A stretch of DNA of 64,000 nucleotides from Methanobacterium subterraneum (GCF_002813695.1 NZ_CP017768.1:1136501-1200500); one strand, 5' to 3'; counted from the stretch's first letter, positions 19,919-30,172 are shown. The notes: generated by a model from the sequence alone, not told the origin. A program made the numbers and translations.

Positions 19919-20317
19919 TTAAAATTGTTTTTCAGATTCAAATAAGCTTATTGAACTATCTAAATCATCCTTGCTTGATTCAATAATGACTATAGCTGAC
20001 TTTAACTCATCATCTTTATATTGCTGATCAACCATTAAACGATGGATAACAAATCCTATGATAGATAATATGGCCATAATAATCAAAACAAAGAAAATTA
20101 ACGATAATAAATATTGATTGAATGTAAGATTTTCAAGGGTAGTGAAAGATAAAATGAAAGCAGCTAAAAATGCAAAAATAAAGCAGATTGCAATGATTAA
20201 TAATAATTTTTGGTCATCACTCGCCCTATCCTTAAATGAAGAATAAGCGGCTATAGACAGGGAAGATCCTGCTACACTTAAAACCAAAAATCCCGATATT
20301 ATCGTGTTGATATCCAT
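19919..20317 (-). CDS. Hypothetical four-helix membrane protein
   Basis: I do not recognise this 132-residue protein. Three or four hydrophobic segments fill residues 5-95 (for example IISGFLVLSVAGSSLSIAAY and LLIIAICFIFAFLAAFIL), and the last 35 residues are hydrophilic and acidic. It lies 13 bp downstream of the gene at 20331-20945, so the two are probably co-transcribed. They may form a membrane complex, which is inference from gene order. Confidence 0.55.
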   Translation of the reverse strand: MDINTIISGFLVLSVAGSSLSIAAYSSFKDRASDDQKLLLIIAICFIFAFLAAFILSFTTLENLTFNQYLLSLIFFVLIIMAILSIIGFVIHRLMVDQQYKDDELKSAIVIIESSKDDLDSSISLFESEKQF

Positions 20318-20330
20318 TTTTCAGCACCTA

Positions 20331-20945
20331 TTAATGACTCTCTTGCCGGAATACTTCTTCTTTAGTTAAGGGACGAGCATAGCCCATCATTTTACTAAAA
20401 GCTTCATCGTATTTTTTTATTAGTTCAGGTTGTGCATTCTTTATCCCTACCGATCCCCGGCTATTGTTGTGTCGATGGGGCTTTTCAATGTATAAATGAT
20501 CCTTATTAAAAACCATGAAATGATTGGTGGGTCTTCTGGGCAAGATTAAATATTCCACATTCTTATACTGATCAAGAAGGGTGTAAATTTCCATTTTATC
20601 CTCAGAAAATACCTTAGGACCACTAATAATATTTATCGATCCAAATCCATGATACGCTGCGTGTTTAATTATCTCTCGTTTACCATCGCTGAATTCTCCA
20701 CAGATCACATTGAGTTCCAATTCATCACCGATTTTTCCCTTAGTTTTTAGATTATTCAGATCTTCAATCAGATTAAATCTCCATAATCTTCTTTTATATC
20801 TTTCTGCGCGGTGAAAAAGAACAATTTCTCCCCCATAATGCCCACTATAATGAGGATTATGCCTATAAATTAATTTAATTAATATAATAACCACTACTAA
20901 GGCTAAAATCATTACCATCCCAAGTACTGCATAATCAAACTGCAT
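20331..20945 (-). CDS. Hypothetical membrane-anchored protein
   Basis: The 204-residue protein has one N-terminal membrane segment (GMVMILALVVVIILIKLIY, residues 9-27) followed by a soluble domain. That domain has alternating strands and helices and ends with EYLILPRRPTNHFMVFNKDHL. The histidine-containing strand resembles a degenerate phospholipase-D-type half-site (H-x-hydrophobic...), but the HKD motif is absent, so no activity is claimed. A GGGGCC sequence lies shortly before the ATG. The gene is the first of a likely two-gene operon with 19919-20317. Confidence 0.5.
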   Translation of the reverse strand: MQFDYAVLGMVMILALVVVIILIKLIYRHNPHYSGHYGGEIVLFHRAERYKRRLWRFNLIEDLNNLKTKGKIGDELELNVICGEFSDGKREIIKHAAYHGFGSINIISGPKVFSEDKMEIYTLLDQYKNVEYLILPRRPTNHFMVFNKDHLYIEKPHRHNNSRGSVGIKNAQPELIKKYDEAFSKMMGYARPLTKEEVFRQESH

Positions 20946-21086
20946 TTTAGGCCCCTTTATCTAGAAAAAATGTAATAGAAATTCATCCAAAAATTTATAA
21001 TATGTAATAAAAGAATTAATCAAGAATTGCTAGTCTCATCAGTCACGTTAAATGTAGCAAATGGTAAGGTAAGTAATATTATCTGA

Positions 21087-21521
21087 TTATTTTTCTCCTC
21101 TTTGGATCATTGATAACCATTCAAGTACTTTATCGGCAATATCTTCAGAAATATCTTTAATCAAGTCTTTTTCACTCCAAGTGCATATTTCTGCCTCATC
21201 TATATCGCCAACTATATCTTCCATGCGATCTTGATCACTGTAGGTTCCCATCTCAGATTCACAGAAACTAAAGATTTTATCATGATTTTCAAATATAACA
21301 TTCCATTCTTGTGAATCTCTAAGTTCCCAATACCAATAATAGGTTTTAATGGTTTCTTCTTCAGGATCTTGCTTATCAGTTTCCTCTTCTTCCTCATAAC
21401 CAACAATTAAAACTTTATTATTATCCAAATAGATGTGTTTCTCCCAGATATCCTTATCTCCCTGCATTTTCTCTGATTCTGAGTTTTCTATCAGATCTAC
21501 AAGTTCTTTTTTGCCAATCAT
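21087..21521 (-). CDS. Hypothetical acidic protein
   Basis: I do not recognise this 144-residue protein. It is very acidic, with EEEEETDKQDPEEETIKT in the middle, and rich in Trp (TYYWYWELRDSQEWNV). No membrane segment or cysteine cluster is present. An AGGGG site precedes the ATG. The flanking genes on the same strand are also unknown or small, so the context says little. It lies in the accessory stretch between 19.5 and 24 kb. Confidence 0.5.
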   Translation of the reverse strand: MIGKKELVDLIENSESEKMQGDKDIWEKHIYLDNNKVLIVGYEEEEETDKQDPEEETIKTYYWYWELRDSQEWNVIFENHDKIFSFCESEMGTYSDQDRMEDIVGDIDEAEICTWSEKDLIKDISEDIADKVLEWLSMIQRGEK

Positions 21522-21668
21522 CTTAACACCCCTCTCAACTGATAAAAAAAATTGTGATTGTTCCGTATATGATTTAATTTAGATTTCCAAATTAAAAATA
21601 TGAATTTGAAGAGTTTAGAGTTTTATGATATCATTGTGTGATTATTTCCTATTTGGACCGTAATCGAC

Positions 21669-21797
21669 TCAAAAAGTTTCTTTTTCCCCACAATCCCGAC
21701 ATTTCCAATGACTAAACCCACCTCGAGCCTCATAATAATCCCAAATCGTTTCTTTTTTACATCCTGGGCAATAGTTCCGTTTTGTTTTCTGAGACAT
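21669..21797 (-). CDS. Small zinc-ribbon protein, 42 residues
   Basis: This short gene reads MSQKTKRNYCPGCKKETIWD and then YYEARGGFSHWKCRDCGEKE to a TGA at 21671-21669. Two Cys-x2-Cys pairs (CPGC and CRDC) 22 residues apart form a textbook zinc ribbon. The ATG follows AAGGGAAGTGTGGAA, which includes a usable ribosome binding site. A longer open frame (21623-21892) that overlaps it is a shadow. Its partner or target is unknown; small ribbons of this sort often bind RNA or RNA polymerase. Confidence 0.65.
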   Translation of the reverse strand: MSQKTKRNYCPGCKKETIWDYYEARGGFSHWKCRDCGEKETF

Positions 21798-21970
21798 TTC
21801 CACACTTCCCTTATTATATTATAAATTTTATCACTAATTAAGATTATTAACTGCCAATCCAATTTTAATGCAACCCCTATCCATAATAACATCAGGGATA
21901 AAAGAAATTAAGATTATGAAGAGATTGAGCTCACAATGCCTCATATGTGAATATAAAGATAAAATTAGGT

Positions 21971-23251
21971 TCATTCTTTTTCTTCAAAAATAAGGGCAAA
22001 AGATGTTCCTTGGTTTCTATCCAGTTCAAATTCACCATCAATCTGTTTAGTCAAGTTATTTACTAGCTGTAATCCTAATGAACTAGTCTTTTTATAATCT
22101 AGATCTTCTGGGAAGCCAATTCCATTGTCAATAACTTTTAAAACGATTTTTTGACTTTTTTGGTAGAGTTCTAACTTAATATATCCAGTTTCACCATCAG
22201 GGAATGCGTGTTTCATGCAGTTGGTAACCAGTTCATTCACTATAAGCCCTAACGGAACAACAGTGTTAATATCAATCTTCACATCCTCTACATCAATATC
22301 AAGTCTAATACGATCCGGATCAGCAACTAGAGTACGGTACAGATCAGTGGTAAGGCTTCTTATGTACTCACCGAAATCTATGTTTTTAAGATCTGTAGAC
22401 CGGTACAATCTTTCATGGATCATGGCCATTGACTTGGCCCGGTTTTGACTTTCTCTGAAAACATTACGGGCCCCTTCATCCTTGATATGGGCTGATTGGA
22501 GATTCAATAAACTGGAAATGATCATTAAATTATTTTTAACCCGGTGATGGATCTCCTTAAGAAGAAGTTCCTTCTCTTTTAAAGCCTTTTTTATCTCATT
22601 TTCGGCCTGTTTTCGCTGGATTGCCACTGCAAAAAGACTGATTAAAGATTGGACTAGTTCGTTATTATTTAATTTGTTCCCCTTTTTAAGAAAGATATAA
22701 ACAGTACCATAAAGTTTACCCTTTGATTCAAAACCAGTGCCATACATATCACCCATATTCATAGTTAATTCCACCATTCTGGTAATCTTTTGGGGTAATC
22801 GTCCGGCAAACACCTGATACAATCCATCTTCCATTTTAAGAAGTTTACCGCTGAGTATTGTATTTTTCTGGTGTTCTTTATCATCATAAAATTCATAAAA
22901 AGACCTGAGTGGTAGCTTTATATCCGTTAGCCCCCCACCCATAATTTTTTGGGACAGCTCGATTAATCTTTGATTTTCCCCAATCACAGAACGCACCAGA
23001 ATACTGTCTGATGGTTCATCATACATACTAACGGCAATAAGAGAGTTTTCAATTAGATCACCCAATTTCTTTGCAATAAAATCATAGATATCTACATGAG
23101 GAGGCAAATCAACCAATTCTAAAGCAGTTTTAGATAAAATTCGCTCATTTTCTATGATTTTTTTTGTAGATTCCTGGTTGGATTTTAAAATAGCCTTTAA
23201 TTCCTTTAATTCATCCACGAGTTCTTCCCTGGATTTTCCTTCATCTAACAT
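21971..23251 (-). CDS. Sensor histidine kinase (GAF-like input, HisKA_2)
   Basis: The 426-residue protein starts with a coiled, charged segment (residues 1-45), then a GAF-like sensor domain (about 50-210) with [20 protein letters not shown]. The HisKA_2 domain follows ([20 protein letters not shown], His at about 228), then HATPase motifs [17 protein letters not shown] and [17 protein letters not shown]. The start chosen is the ATG at 23251, behind GAAGGT; an in-frame ATG at 23335 would add a hydrophobic tail of 28 residues without a good site. It is one of three kinases here with nearly the same catalytic half. It lacks a receiver domain. Confidence 0.85.
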   Translation of the reverse strand: MLDEGKSREELVDELKELKAILKSNQESTKKIIENERILSKTALELVDLPPHVDIYDFIAKKLGDLIENSLIAVSMYDEPSDSILVRSVIGENQRLIELSQKIMGGGLTDIKLPLRSFYEFYDDKEHQKNTILSGKLLKMEDGLYQVFAGRLPQKITRMVELTMNMGDMYGTGFESKGKLYGTVYIFLKKGNKLNNNELVQSLISLFAVAIQRKQAENEIKKALKEKELLLKEIHHRVKNNLMIISSLLNLQSAHIKDEGARNVFRESQNRAKSMAMIHERLYRSTDLKNIDFGEYIRSLTTDLYRTLVADPDRIRLDIDVEDVKIDINTVVPLGLIVNELVTNCMKHAFPDGETGYIKLELYQKSQKIVLKVIDNGIGFPEDLDYKKTSSLGLQLVNNLTKQIDGEFELDRNQGTSFALIFEEKE

Positions 23252-23416
23252 TTTTAAAACCTTCAATGAGTATAAAACTAATTTAAATATATAGTCTAAC
23301 TCAATACTAAATATTTCGGAATATAATCTGAACATATATGAAATTAAACTTATTATAAATTTAATGACCCAAATTTAGTGGATTATTGTAAAAAATCTTA
23401 TTTTTATCTTAAACGA

Positions 23417-23515
23417 CTATTTAGACATCTTGGTCCGGCCCACAATAAACAACGAGAATGATAAACTTATCCAAGGCACTAATATCCAATAGGTACTCCA
23501 GTAAATATAAGTCAT
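23417..23515 (-). CDS. Possible 32-residue membrane peptide
   Basis: The ATG at 23515-23513 overlaps the TGA of the broken DUF7000 gene, as ATGA, a coupling arrangement. The peptide reads MTYIYWSTYWILVPWISLSF followed by a short basic tail, so it would be a single membrane segment. It has no independent ribosome binding site. It could be a real coupled small gene or a chance frame in the decaying region. Confidence 0.3.
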   Translation of the reverse strand: MTYIYWSTYWILVPWISLSFSLFIVGRTKMSK

Positions 23516-24003
23516 GTTTTAGATAGGAAGTCCTCAACATCATCAATGAATTTCAATGTACCCGCCTCTATCTGCTGGGTTAAACTATCCAAATCTGCAA
23601 AATTAGGATTATCAACTAGAACGTGCTCCAGAATAGAATCTACACCCTGGGTAGTTGATGGAATGTGGTATTCATCCCAGGTACCTTCTTTTATAAGTTC
23701 CCAATACTTGCTTTGAACCTTCTTATTAGATCCAGCTAGCCAAACTTCAAATCTAAAGGTTTCATGGACAAAAACAATTGCAATTTTAAGTTTCATATTC
23801 TTTAATGACTTGGGGGTGAAAGAAAAATAAGTCATGTCAAGGTACCCGTAATAAATGCCAGATACGAAATATTCAGGGTATTTATTTTTAAAATACACTC
23901 TCAGATCCATAATATATTTCATCAATCCCCTTTAGGCATCCTGAATGTGACCTCTATCCAACTGTTTCTTGTATTCCTGCATATGTTCCTGGAATGATTC
24001 CAT
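23512..24003 (-). pseudogene. DUF7000 gene with an in-frame TAA
   Basis: From the ATG at 24003 the minus strand reads MESFQEHMQEYKKQLDRGHI, then QDA, then TAA (23934-23932), and continues in the same frame as RGLMKYIMDLRVYFKNKYPE and YFVSGIYYGYLDMTYFSF. This is the DUF7000 pattern, in which a Tyr normally stands at the stop position, so a single base change explains it. After the stop, AGGGG and a TTG/ATG pair could restart translation at 23925 or 23922 and give a protein of about 137 residues that lacks the N-terminal helix. The function of the family is unknown. Either the gene is dead or a shortened form is made. Confidence 0.7.
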
Positions 24004-24183
24004 ATTATTTCTCCCATCTTATGAATTTCCGAAAATTAAGATTATATCAAAATCAATGTAAATGTTTCCCCTTAAACATCAACAAACATTGAAAAAGGTC
24101 TAAGGTAGAACCGGAAGCAGTGTGTTTAAATAATAAAAGTTCATGTTTACACCTCTCAATATATTTCATTAACATGATTTAAG

Positions 24184-24855
24184 TTATTCGCCCAGAATAG
24201 CTTTAGAAAACTTATCAAATCCAATTATGTCGATAAATATCCCCATTCGTTTTTGAATACCCTTTTCTTTATAATAATCTAATATTTTACCAATGTAATC
24301 AATAACCTGGCCGTCAGAAAGGTTTTCGGCTAGTAGTTTTCCTTTCCGGACCTGTAGTCCACATGTCCCTCCAACCATCAGTTTCCAACCCATTGGAGTC
24401 CCAATAAGGCCTATATCCCTGACTGCAGATTCTGCACATGAACTGGTACAACCGGAAAGAGAGATTTTTACTTTTTGAGGTGTTTCCATCCTGTGGAAAG
24501 CCTCATCAATACGTAACCCGAGGTCCATGGTGTTTTGATGCCCTTTCTTGCAAACTGTGTTTCCAGTGCAAAACTTGACTGCCCTCACACATTTACCAAT
24601 ATGACCTCCTGGCCCCATACCCAGATCATTCCAGATATTATCAATATTTGCCTCTTTAACCCCATATAATCCGATTCTATGTTCTGAGGTCATTTTAATA
24701 AATTTAACTTGGTATTTCTCAGCAGCATCGGCAATCTTACGTAAAATGGCAGGATCTACCAGACCTCCAGGGATGTATGGAACAATAGTGTAAGTTTCCA
24801 TATCCTTTTCTACTGCAGCCCCCTTATCTGGAATGTTTTGTTTCTTTACACCCAT
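24184..24855 (-). CDS. Small sulfite/nitrite-reductase-like iron-sulfur protein
   Basis: The 223-residue protein is a minimal member of the sulfite and nitrite reductase superfamily. After a ferredoxin-like half domain (GGLVDPAILRKIADAAEKY, about residues 30-48) it has the four Cys of the siroheme and [4Fe-4S] centre: CTGNTVC (about 92-98) and SGCTSSCAES (about 133-142). Proteins of this size occur in many methanogens and are thought to be ancestral, dissimilatory-like reductases. The substrate is unproven. It is an isolated gene between the DUF7000 remnant and the third kinase. No electron-transfer partner is adjacent. Confidence 0.8.
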   Translation of the reverse strand: MGVKKQNIPDKGAAVEKDMETYTIVPYIPGGLVDPAILRKIADAAEKYQVKFIKMTSEHRIGLYGVKEANIDNIWNDLGMGPGGHIGKCVRAVKFCTGNTVCKKGHQNTMDLGLRIDEAFHRMETPQKVKISLSGCTSSCAESAVRDIGLIGTPMGWKLMVGGTCGLQVRKGKLLAENLSDGQVIDYIGKILDYYKEKGIQKRMGIFIDIIGFDKFSKAILGE

Positions 24856-24991
24856 ATAATCACCCAGTAATGTTAGAAAATGTCAATTTAATAGTTATTA
24901 TTAAATAAAAAACTTGAAGCAATGAAATAATTTATAGATTAACTTAAATGAAGTAAAATTCTAAGGTTATAGACGTTTAAGAGACCTAAAA

Positions 24992-26794
24992 TTAACCATT
25001 AGCTATTTGTTCCTTAAAAATAATGGTAAAAACTGTTCCCGGACCCTCACCAAGTTCGACTTCACCACCAATTTGCTTTGTTAAACTGTTTACTAGTTGT
25101 AAGCCTAAGGAGCTGGTTTTTTTATAATCAATATCTTCCGGGAATCCAACCCCGTTGTCACGAACTCTTAAAATAATTTTATGGTTTTCCCCCTTGTAGA
25201 GTTCCACTTTAATAAATCCACTTTCATTTCTGGGGAATGCGTGTTTCATGCTGTTGGTAACCAGTTCATTCACAATAAGTCCTAAAGGAACAACAGTGTT
25301 GATGTCTATCTTCACATCTTCCACATCAATGTCCAGTTTAATCCGTCCTGGATCAGATACCATGGATCGGTAGAGATCAGTGGTGAGTTTTTGTATGTAG
25401 TCACCAAAATCAATGTTTTTAAGATCTGTGGACTGGTACAGTCTTTCATGGATCATGGCCATTGATTTAGCCCTATTTTGACTTTCTCTGAAAACATCAC
25501 GTGCATCTTTATCTTCAATATATCTTGATTGTAGATTCAATAAACTGGATATAATCATCAAGTTATTTTTAACCCGATGGTGAATTTCCTTTATGAGCAT
25601 CTCTTTTTCATCCAGGGCCTGTTGTAATTCAATTTGAGCTTCTTTAATGTCAGTTATATTCCTGGAAATTACTTGGACTGTGCGAACTTTATTGTCATGC
25701 CCATAGACTGGCTGTAAGCTGGTGCTGAACCATAGATTTTGCTTGCCCTGGGGGACAGGCATTTCCATTTCCAAACCATCCTCGGTGCTAAATACCTTCC
25801 TGATTAATTCAATCTGTTTTTCAGCAATTTCAGGTGGGAAGAACTCTCTTAGTGAATGACCCACTAGTTCAGCCGGCCTCTTACCCATACTCAATGCCCC
25901 TGCCTCATTGGCCATTAAAAAAATACCGTTCTCATCATAAAGAGAGATTGGATCCTTTGCAGACTCAATCAGGGTTCTATATTTCTCTTCACTTTCCCTA
26001 AGAGCATCCTTTGCCATTTTTTCTTCGGTTATGTCCTGATTAACACCCATAGTTCCAATCTTTCTACCATTTTTATCGTACAAGATTTTGAAACGCACCA
26101 CAATGTATCTTTTTTCTCCATCGGCACGCTTCATCCAGTGATGACCGGTACTGGAAAAATTAGGATCATCTGCTTCAAAGGTTTTTTTAAGCTCATTTTC
26201 CATAAATTCATAGGCACTGGGATCAACAAAACGTTCCACATATTCCTGGGCAGACATTGTGTTTCCACCCATTTCATCAGCACTAGTACCGTAAAGGGCG
26301 AAAAACTGATCATCAAAGGTGAAGAGATCTTTTTCAGTGTTGTACTCCCAATAAACCATGTCAGCCATGTCCATACCCGTTTTCAGACGATTCTCATTCC
26401 ATCTAAGCTCATTTTCAGCCTTTATTTTGTAAAAAGCCATTTCCAGTATTGATTGGAGCTCAATTTCCTCATATGGTTTAATTAAAACCCCATATGGCCG
26501 AATTCCCATTACTTTTTTAGCTTTTGAATCATCTAATTCTTTGGTTTGAAAAATAAGAGGTACATTGATCTCTTTAATCTTTGAAGCTACTTCAATACAA
26601 TCCATATCCCCGTTGAGATCAATATCCATTAAAACAAGATCCGGTTTGATGTCCAAAACCTTTTTAATTGCTTCTTCACCAGTGGAAACAACACAAGGAA
26701 CCTCATAACCAAGAGATTCCAATTTACCCTTAATATCCATCGCTTCTACGTTTCCATCTACCAGAACAATTTTAATATCAGACACATGAACCAA
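24992..26794 (-). CDS. Hybrid sensor kinase: receiver, two PAS, HisKA_2
   Basis: The 600-residue protein begins with a receiver domain (about 5-120) whose phospho-acceptor is the Asp in [14 protein letters not shown]. Two PAS domains follow (about 130-255 and 260-380), then HisKA_2 ([20 protein letters not shown], His at about 408) and the HATPase with [20 protein letters not shown] receiver at the N-terminus of a kinase is usual in methanogen phosphorelays and suggests input from another kinase. Its catalytic half is very close to that of 21971-23251 and 13181-14641. It is alone on the minus strand. Confidence 0.85.
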   Translation of the reverse strand: MVHVSDIKIVLVDGNVEAMDIKGKLESLGYEVPCVVSTGEEAIKKVLDIKPDLVLMDIDLNGDMDCIEVASKIKEINVPLIFQTKELDDSKAKKVMGIRPYGVLIKPYEEIELQSILEMAFYKIKAENELRWNENRLKTGMDMADMVYWEYNTEKDLFTFDDQFFALYGTSADEMGGNTMSAQEYVERFVDPSAYEFMENELKKTFEADDPNFSSTGHHWMKRADGEKRYIVVRFKILYDKNGRKIGTMGVNQDITEEKMAKDALRESEEKYRTLIESAKDPISLYDENGIFLMANEAGALSMGKRPAELVGHSLREFFPPEIAEKQIELIRKVFSTEDGLEMEMPVPQGKQNLWFSTSLQPVYGHDNKVRTVQVISRNITDIKEAQIELQQALDEKEMLIKEIHHRVKNNLMIISSLLNLQSRYIEDKDARDVFRESQNRAKSMAMIHERLYQSTDLKNIDFGDYIQKLTTDLYRSMVSDPGRIKLDIDVEDVKIDINTVVPLGLIVNELVTNSMKHAFPRNESGFIKVELYKGENHKIILRVRDNGVGFPEDIDYKKTSSLGLQLVNSLTKQIGGEVELGEGPGTVFTIIFKEQIANG

Positions 26795-27189
26795 CTACAC
26801 TAATATATGTTAGGACTATTATTTAGTTTTAATCAAAAAATTGGGAATAGACACAGGACCTAATTTTAAACCTTTAAACTATTTTAAGAGCTCTTGACCA
26901 TACCCCATACAGAACAAGATGTCCAGATTAAACTAAATAACCTTAAAACTAAAATTAATCAATAATATCCTCTTAAAACCTTAACCAGCATCCATCCTAC
27001 GTCCATATTATTTTGTCCGCGAATGGTATTCAATAACTAAATTTAATCCTATAATTGTTTTAAAAAAAAGATACACTTTGCCCCTCAAACCTGACAACAT
27101 ATTATTATCCATTTATTCGTTAAATTAATATTAAATTAAAAATAAAATACCAGATAACTTTTGGATATTGATGTAGGGGGCATGTTTTT
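26795..27189. other. Intergenic stretch between two divergent genes
   Basis: About 395 AT-rich bases with no gene-like frame or strong repeat. It must hold the promoters of the kinase (minus) and of the CPBP protein (plus). AGGGGG at about 27175-27180 is the probable ribosome binding site of the latter. Confidence 0.5.
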
Positions 27190-28221
27190 TTGACTGAGGC
27201 AGTTTTAGAAAGGGGACAACTTAAAAAAGAATTATATACATTTTTGATTATCACTTTTGCAGCCACTTATATTCTCCAATTAGGTATTTATACCATTGCA
27301 GGTCCTTTATCTTATACATCCCCATTGTGGGGTGTGGCACTTTCAGCTTCCATGTTCCTGCCAGCTATAGTTGCCATATTCTGTATGGCTTACTTCAAAT
27401 CCCATGCCCTGACTACAGAAACAAAAATTATATTCACATTTTTCCTGGTATATGTAGTTCTATTCCTTTTTGAAAGCTTTTTCCCTCCAATTATAGGGAG
27501 CATAATGGATAAACCTCTCCTTTCGGGTATTGTTGGTGTTTTAGGAATTTTAACTCTAATCGTGCTGAATTTGAAAAAGAAATGGAGAAATGGCTTAAAA
27601 CTCTCAAAATTATACTTTGGAAAAAATATTAAATATTACATTTTTTTACCACTCATTTTTTCTGCAATACTCATTTTAACCCCTATTCTTTATTATATTT
27701 CCGGATTAGGCTCTCCAGCCACAGAATTTAACCTTTACATGTTCTTTAACACATGGATACCCAGTTTAATTTTGTTTTTCTTCATATTATGGCCCTCCTA
27801 TTTTGGAGAAGAATACGGGTGGAGATTTTACCTTCAAGACAGGCTATTTCCACTTTTAGGTGGTTATAAGGGTGTTTTAATGCTTGGTATCATATGGGGA
27901 TTATGGCACAGTGTGCTCATAGTGTTGGGACATAATTATCCGGGATACCCTATCCTTGGAAATGTATTAATGATTCTTTATTGCATTGTACTGGGCACTA
28001 TTTTTAGTTACGCTGTTTTAAAGACTGGAAGCATCTGGATTGCAGTAATACTACATTTAATTAACAATAAAACTGCTCCCGTAGCAACATCATTCATTGC
28101 AAATTCTGATAATCTTATACTGGGCTCTGTGATTGGAATTGCGATTTTAGCAGTATTTGTACTGGTACTTTTAAAGTCTAAAGTTTGGAAAATGATAAAC
28201 TTGGCGGTTAATGAAAAGTAA
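27190..28221 (+). CDS. CPBP-family intramembrane metalloprotease
   Basis: The 343-residue protein has about eight or nine hydrophobic segments. It shows the family's metal-binding motifs: EEYGWRFYL (EEx3R form, about residues 205-213), GLWHSVLIVLGHNYPG (about 235-250) and ILHLINNKTAPV near the C-terminus. Members include prenyl-protein proteases and Abi-type proteins; in archaea the role is unknown. The start is TTG at 27190, because the nearer ATG (27182) is stopped within three codons. AGGGGG lies about 10 bases upstream. It has no co-directional neighbour, so it is likely a single-gene transcript. Confidence 0.8.
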   Translation: MTEAVLERGQLKKELYTFLIITFAATYILQLGIYTIAGPLSYTSPLWGVALSASMFLPAIVAIFCMAYFKSHALTTETKIIFTFFLVYVVLFLFESFFPPIIGSIMDKPLLSGIVGVLGILTLIVLNLKKKWRNGLKLSKLYFGKNIKYYIFLPLIFSAILILTPILYYISGLGSPATEFNLYMFFNTWIPSLILFFFILWPSYFGEEYGWRFYLQDRLFPLLGGYKGVLMLGIIWGLWHSVLIVLGHNYPGYPILGNVLMILYCIVLGTIFSYAVLKTGSIWIAVILHLINNKTAPVATSFIANSDNLILGSVIGIAILAVFVLVLLKSKVWKMINLAVNEK

Positions 28222-28346
28222 ATATAATTAATATCTTGTTGAATTGAATAAATGGTTTATAACCATTATAACAATAAAAAAAAAAGACCATACCCGATAC
28301 AACCCTTAATGATAAATGGTGACCTCATAACTAAATAATTAGAGGT

Positions 28347-30023
28347 TTAAGGACTTGTGCGGTTAAATGTCACGTTTTCTGGTGTATTAGTTAATTTTAC
28401 GTCTACCTGGTGAGATGTTCCACTATGGATATCTGTAAAGTTGAAAAAGTGATTATTGTTTTCTTCTTCGAAAACATCATAATTCCAATGTTTCAACGTA
28501 TAAGTCCTACTATCAGTACCGTACTGACAAATTAAAGTGTTATCAGATGTTGTTATGTTTATATTACCAAATAAATCATTGAAATAAACACCAGTATAAC
28601 CGCTTAAAGGTAGTGTTTGATCTACTATAGGTGGTGTTGGAGGTTTAGGTTTTAGTTCATTAGTGGCCCAGTCGTAATAGGGAGTCCATGTATCCGTGTT
28701 AAAATCACCATTTATTAAATTCTTGAATTTATCATTGCAGCTTTTCTTGAGGGTGACGCCGTAATATCCTCCATTGGTAAATATTGCTATAGCTAAACCT
28801 TTAGAAGGATAAAGTGTAAGGTGAGTATATTGAGCAATACTAGCCCCTTCATGATATAAAGTGCCATCTGCTTTTAGGTGCCATCCCATACAGTACCATG
28901 AAGGAGTGTTAGTATTTTTAGGAGTCTGTCCCGTTCGTGTTTCATCTAATTCCGTTCTATTTAATATTTTTTGACCATTGTAATATCCAGTATCAGCGAT
29001 CTGGAATTTAAGCCAATTTGCCATCTCACTTATTGACATATATATACCACCTGCTGGTCCAACACCATCAGGAATAATATCATAGGGCACCAATGTGCCA
29101 TTTTTAAGAAGTGTATATGGAGTCACGTGATTTGATGAACTTATGAAATCCCAGTAGCTTGTTTTGGTATTGGTCATTCCCAATGGATCAAGTAGGTCTT
29201 TCTTAATTAGCTCATTCCAAGGCATATTATTCACCTTTGCAGCACAAAAACCAGGTACAGAATAAAGTAAATTTTGATAAGCATATGTAGAACGGAAAGG
29301 AGTAACGTTTTCAAGATATCGGAGATTATAAAGAGAAGTGGCAAAACTATTGTTGAAGTAGGTATAATAATCATCTCCACTATTTTCCTCCAGTCCACTC
29401 CGCATAGTAAGACTATCTCTAATTGTGAAATCATCAGTAACTTCGTTGCTGTATAACTGGAATTCAGTTGGAGATAAAAAATACTTAGTTATAGGATCAT
29501 CCCAGCTCATTAAACCTTGACTTACATATTGGGCAATATTAGTAGCACTAAATTGTTTAGTGAGTGAACATATTCCAAATAATGTATTTTCATCAACTGG
29601 TTCTCCGGATGCTAAATCTTTGATTCCGAGTGTTTTCATGTAGATTATCTTATCATTTTGAACAATAACTGCTGCTGCGGCCGGTATATTCGCATCTTTA
29701 AATCTGGTTTGGAAATATGCATCAAATAAATTGATTACATTAATCATAGGATCTGGAGTAGGTTCAGGGCCGGGTGAAGGACTAACTGGAGAAGAAGATT
29801 GACCATCTAATCCAGATGATGGAATAAAATTAAGTAGAGGAGTAGTTAAAGGAAGAACATCAGTATTGTTAGTAATGGTAGTATTGTTACCTGTTTGGTT
29901 ATCTGATCCAATACCATTAATAGAAGGTATATTGGAATTAAAAGGATTAAAAACTAAAAGGCCAACGAAAACTAACAACAGAACAAAACCCATCACTAAT
30001 CCTACTAGAACCTTATCATCCAC
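28347..30023 (-). CDS. Membrane-anchored beta-lactamase-family serine hydrolase
   Basis: The 558-residue protein has an N-terminal membrane anchor (KVLVGLVMGFVLLLVFVGLL) and an Asn/Thr/Pro-rich linker (about 30-90), so the catalytic part lies outside the cell. The class C beta-lactamase/DD-peptidase motifs are present: Ser-x2-Lys in CSLTKQFSATN (about 150), Tyr-x-Asn in YAYQNLLYSV (about 250) and HEGAS in place of the Lys-Thr-Gly box. In archaea such enzymes act on peptides or esters rather than on cell-wall murein. A C-terminal beta domain of about 100 residues follows. The start is a GTG at 30023. Confidence 0.8.
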   Translation of the reverse strand: MDDKVLVGLVMGFVLLLVFVGLLVFNPFNSNIPSINGIGSDNQTGNNTTITNNTDVLPLTTPLLNFIPSSGLDGQSSSPVSPSPGPEPTPDPMINVINLFDAYFQTRFKDANIPAAAAVIVQNDKIIYMKTLGIKDLASGEPVDENTLFGICSLTKQFSATNIAQYVSQGLMSWDDPITKYFLSPTEFQLYSNEVTDDFTIRDSLTMRSGLEENSGDDYYTYFNNSFATSLYNLRYLENVTPFRSTYAYQNLLYSVPGFCAAKVNNMPWNELIKKDLLDPLGMTNTKTSYWDFISSSNHVTPYTLLKNGTLVPYDIIPDGVGPAGGIYMSISEMANWLKFQIADTGYYNGQKILNRTELDETRTGQTPKNTNTPSWYCMGWHLKADGTLYHEGASIAQYTHLTLYPSKGLAIAIFTNGGYYGVTLKKSCNDKFKNLINGDFNTDTWTPYYDWATNELKPKPPTPPIVDQTLPLSGYTGVYFNDLFGNINITTSDNTLICQYGTDSRTYTLKHWNYDVFEEENNNHFFNFTDIHSGTSHQVDVKLTNTPENVTFNRTSP

Positions 30024-30172
30024 TCTTTTAACCCCCCCCCAAAGGAAGAACTAATTAAATCTGATATTAATTATTTGATATTTAGTTAATATATATACAT
30101 ATCTTTTTTAAAAAAATAATGATACATTTACAAAGAAAATTTAATTAAATCAAAAAAATATTCTCTTTAAAA

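Noticed and set aside
23932..23934. Pyrrolysine or other recoding at the DUF7000 stop
   Set aside because: The codon is TAA, not TAG, and no recoding element was seen; a mutation explains it more simply.
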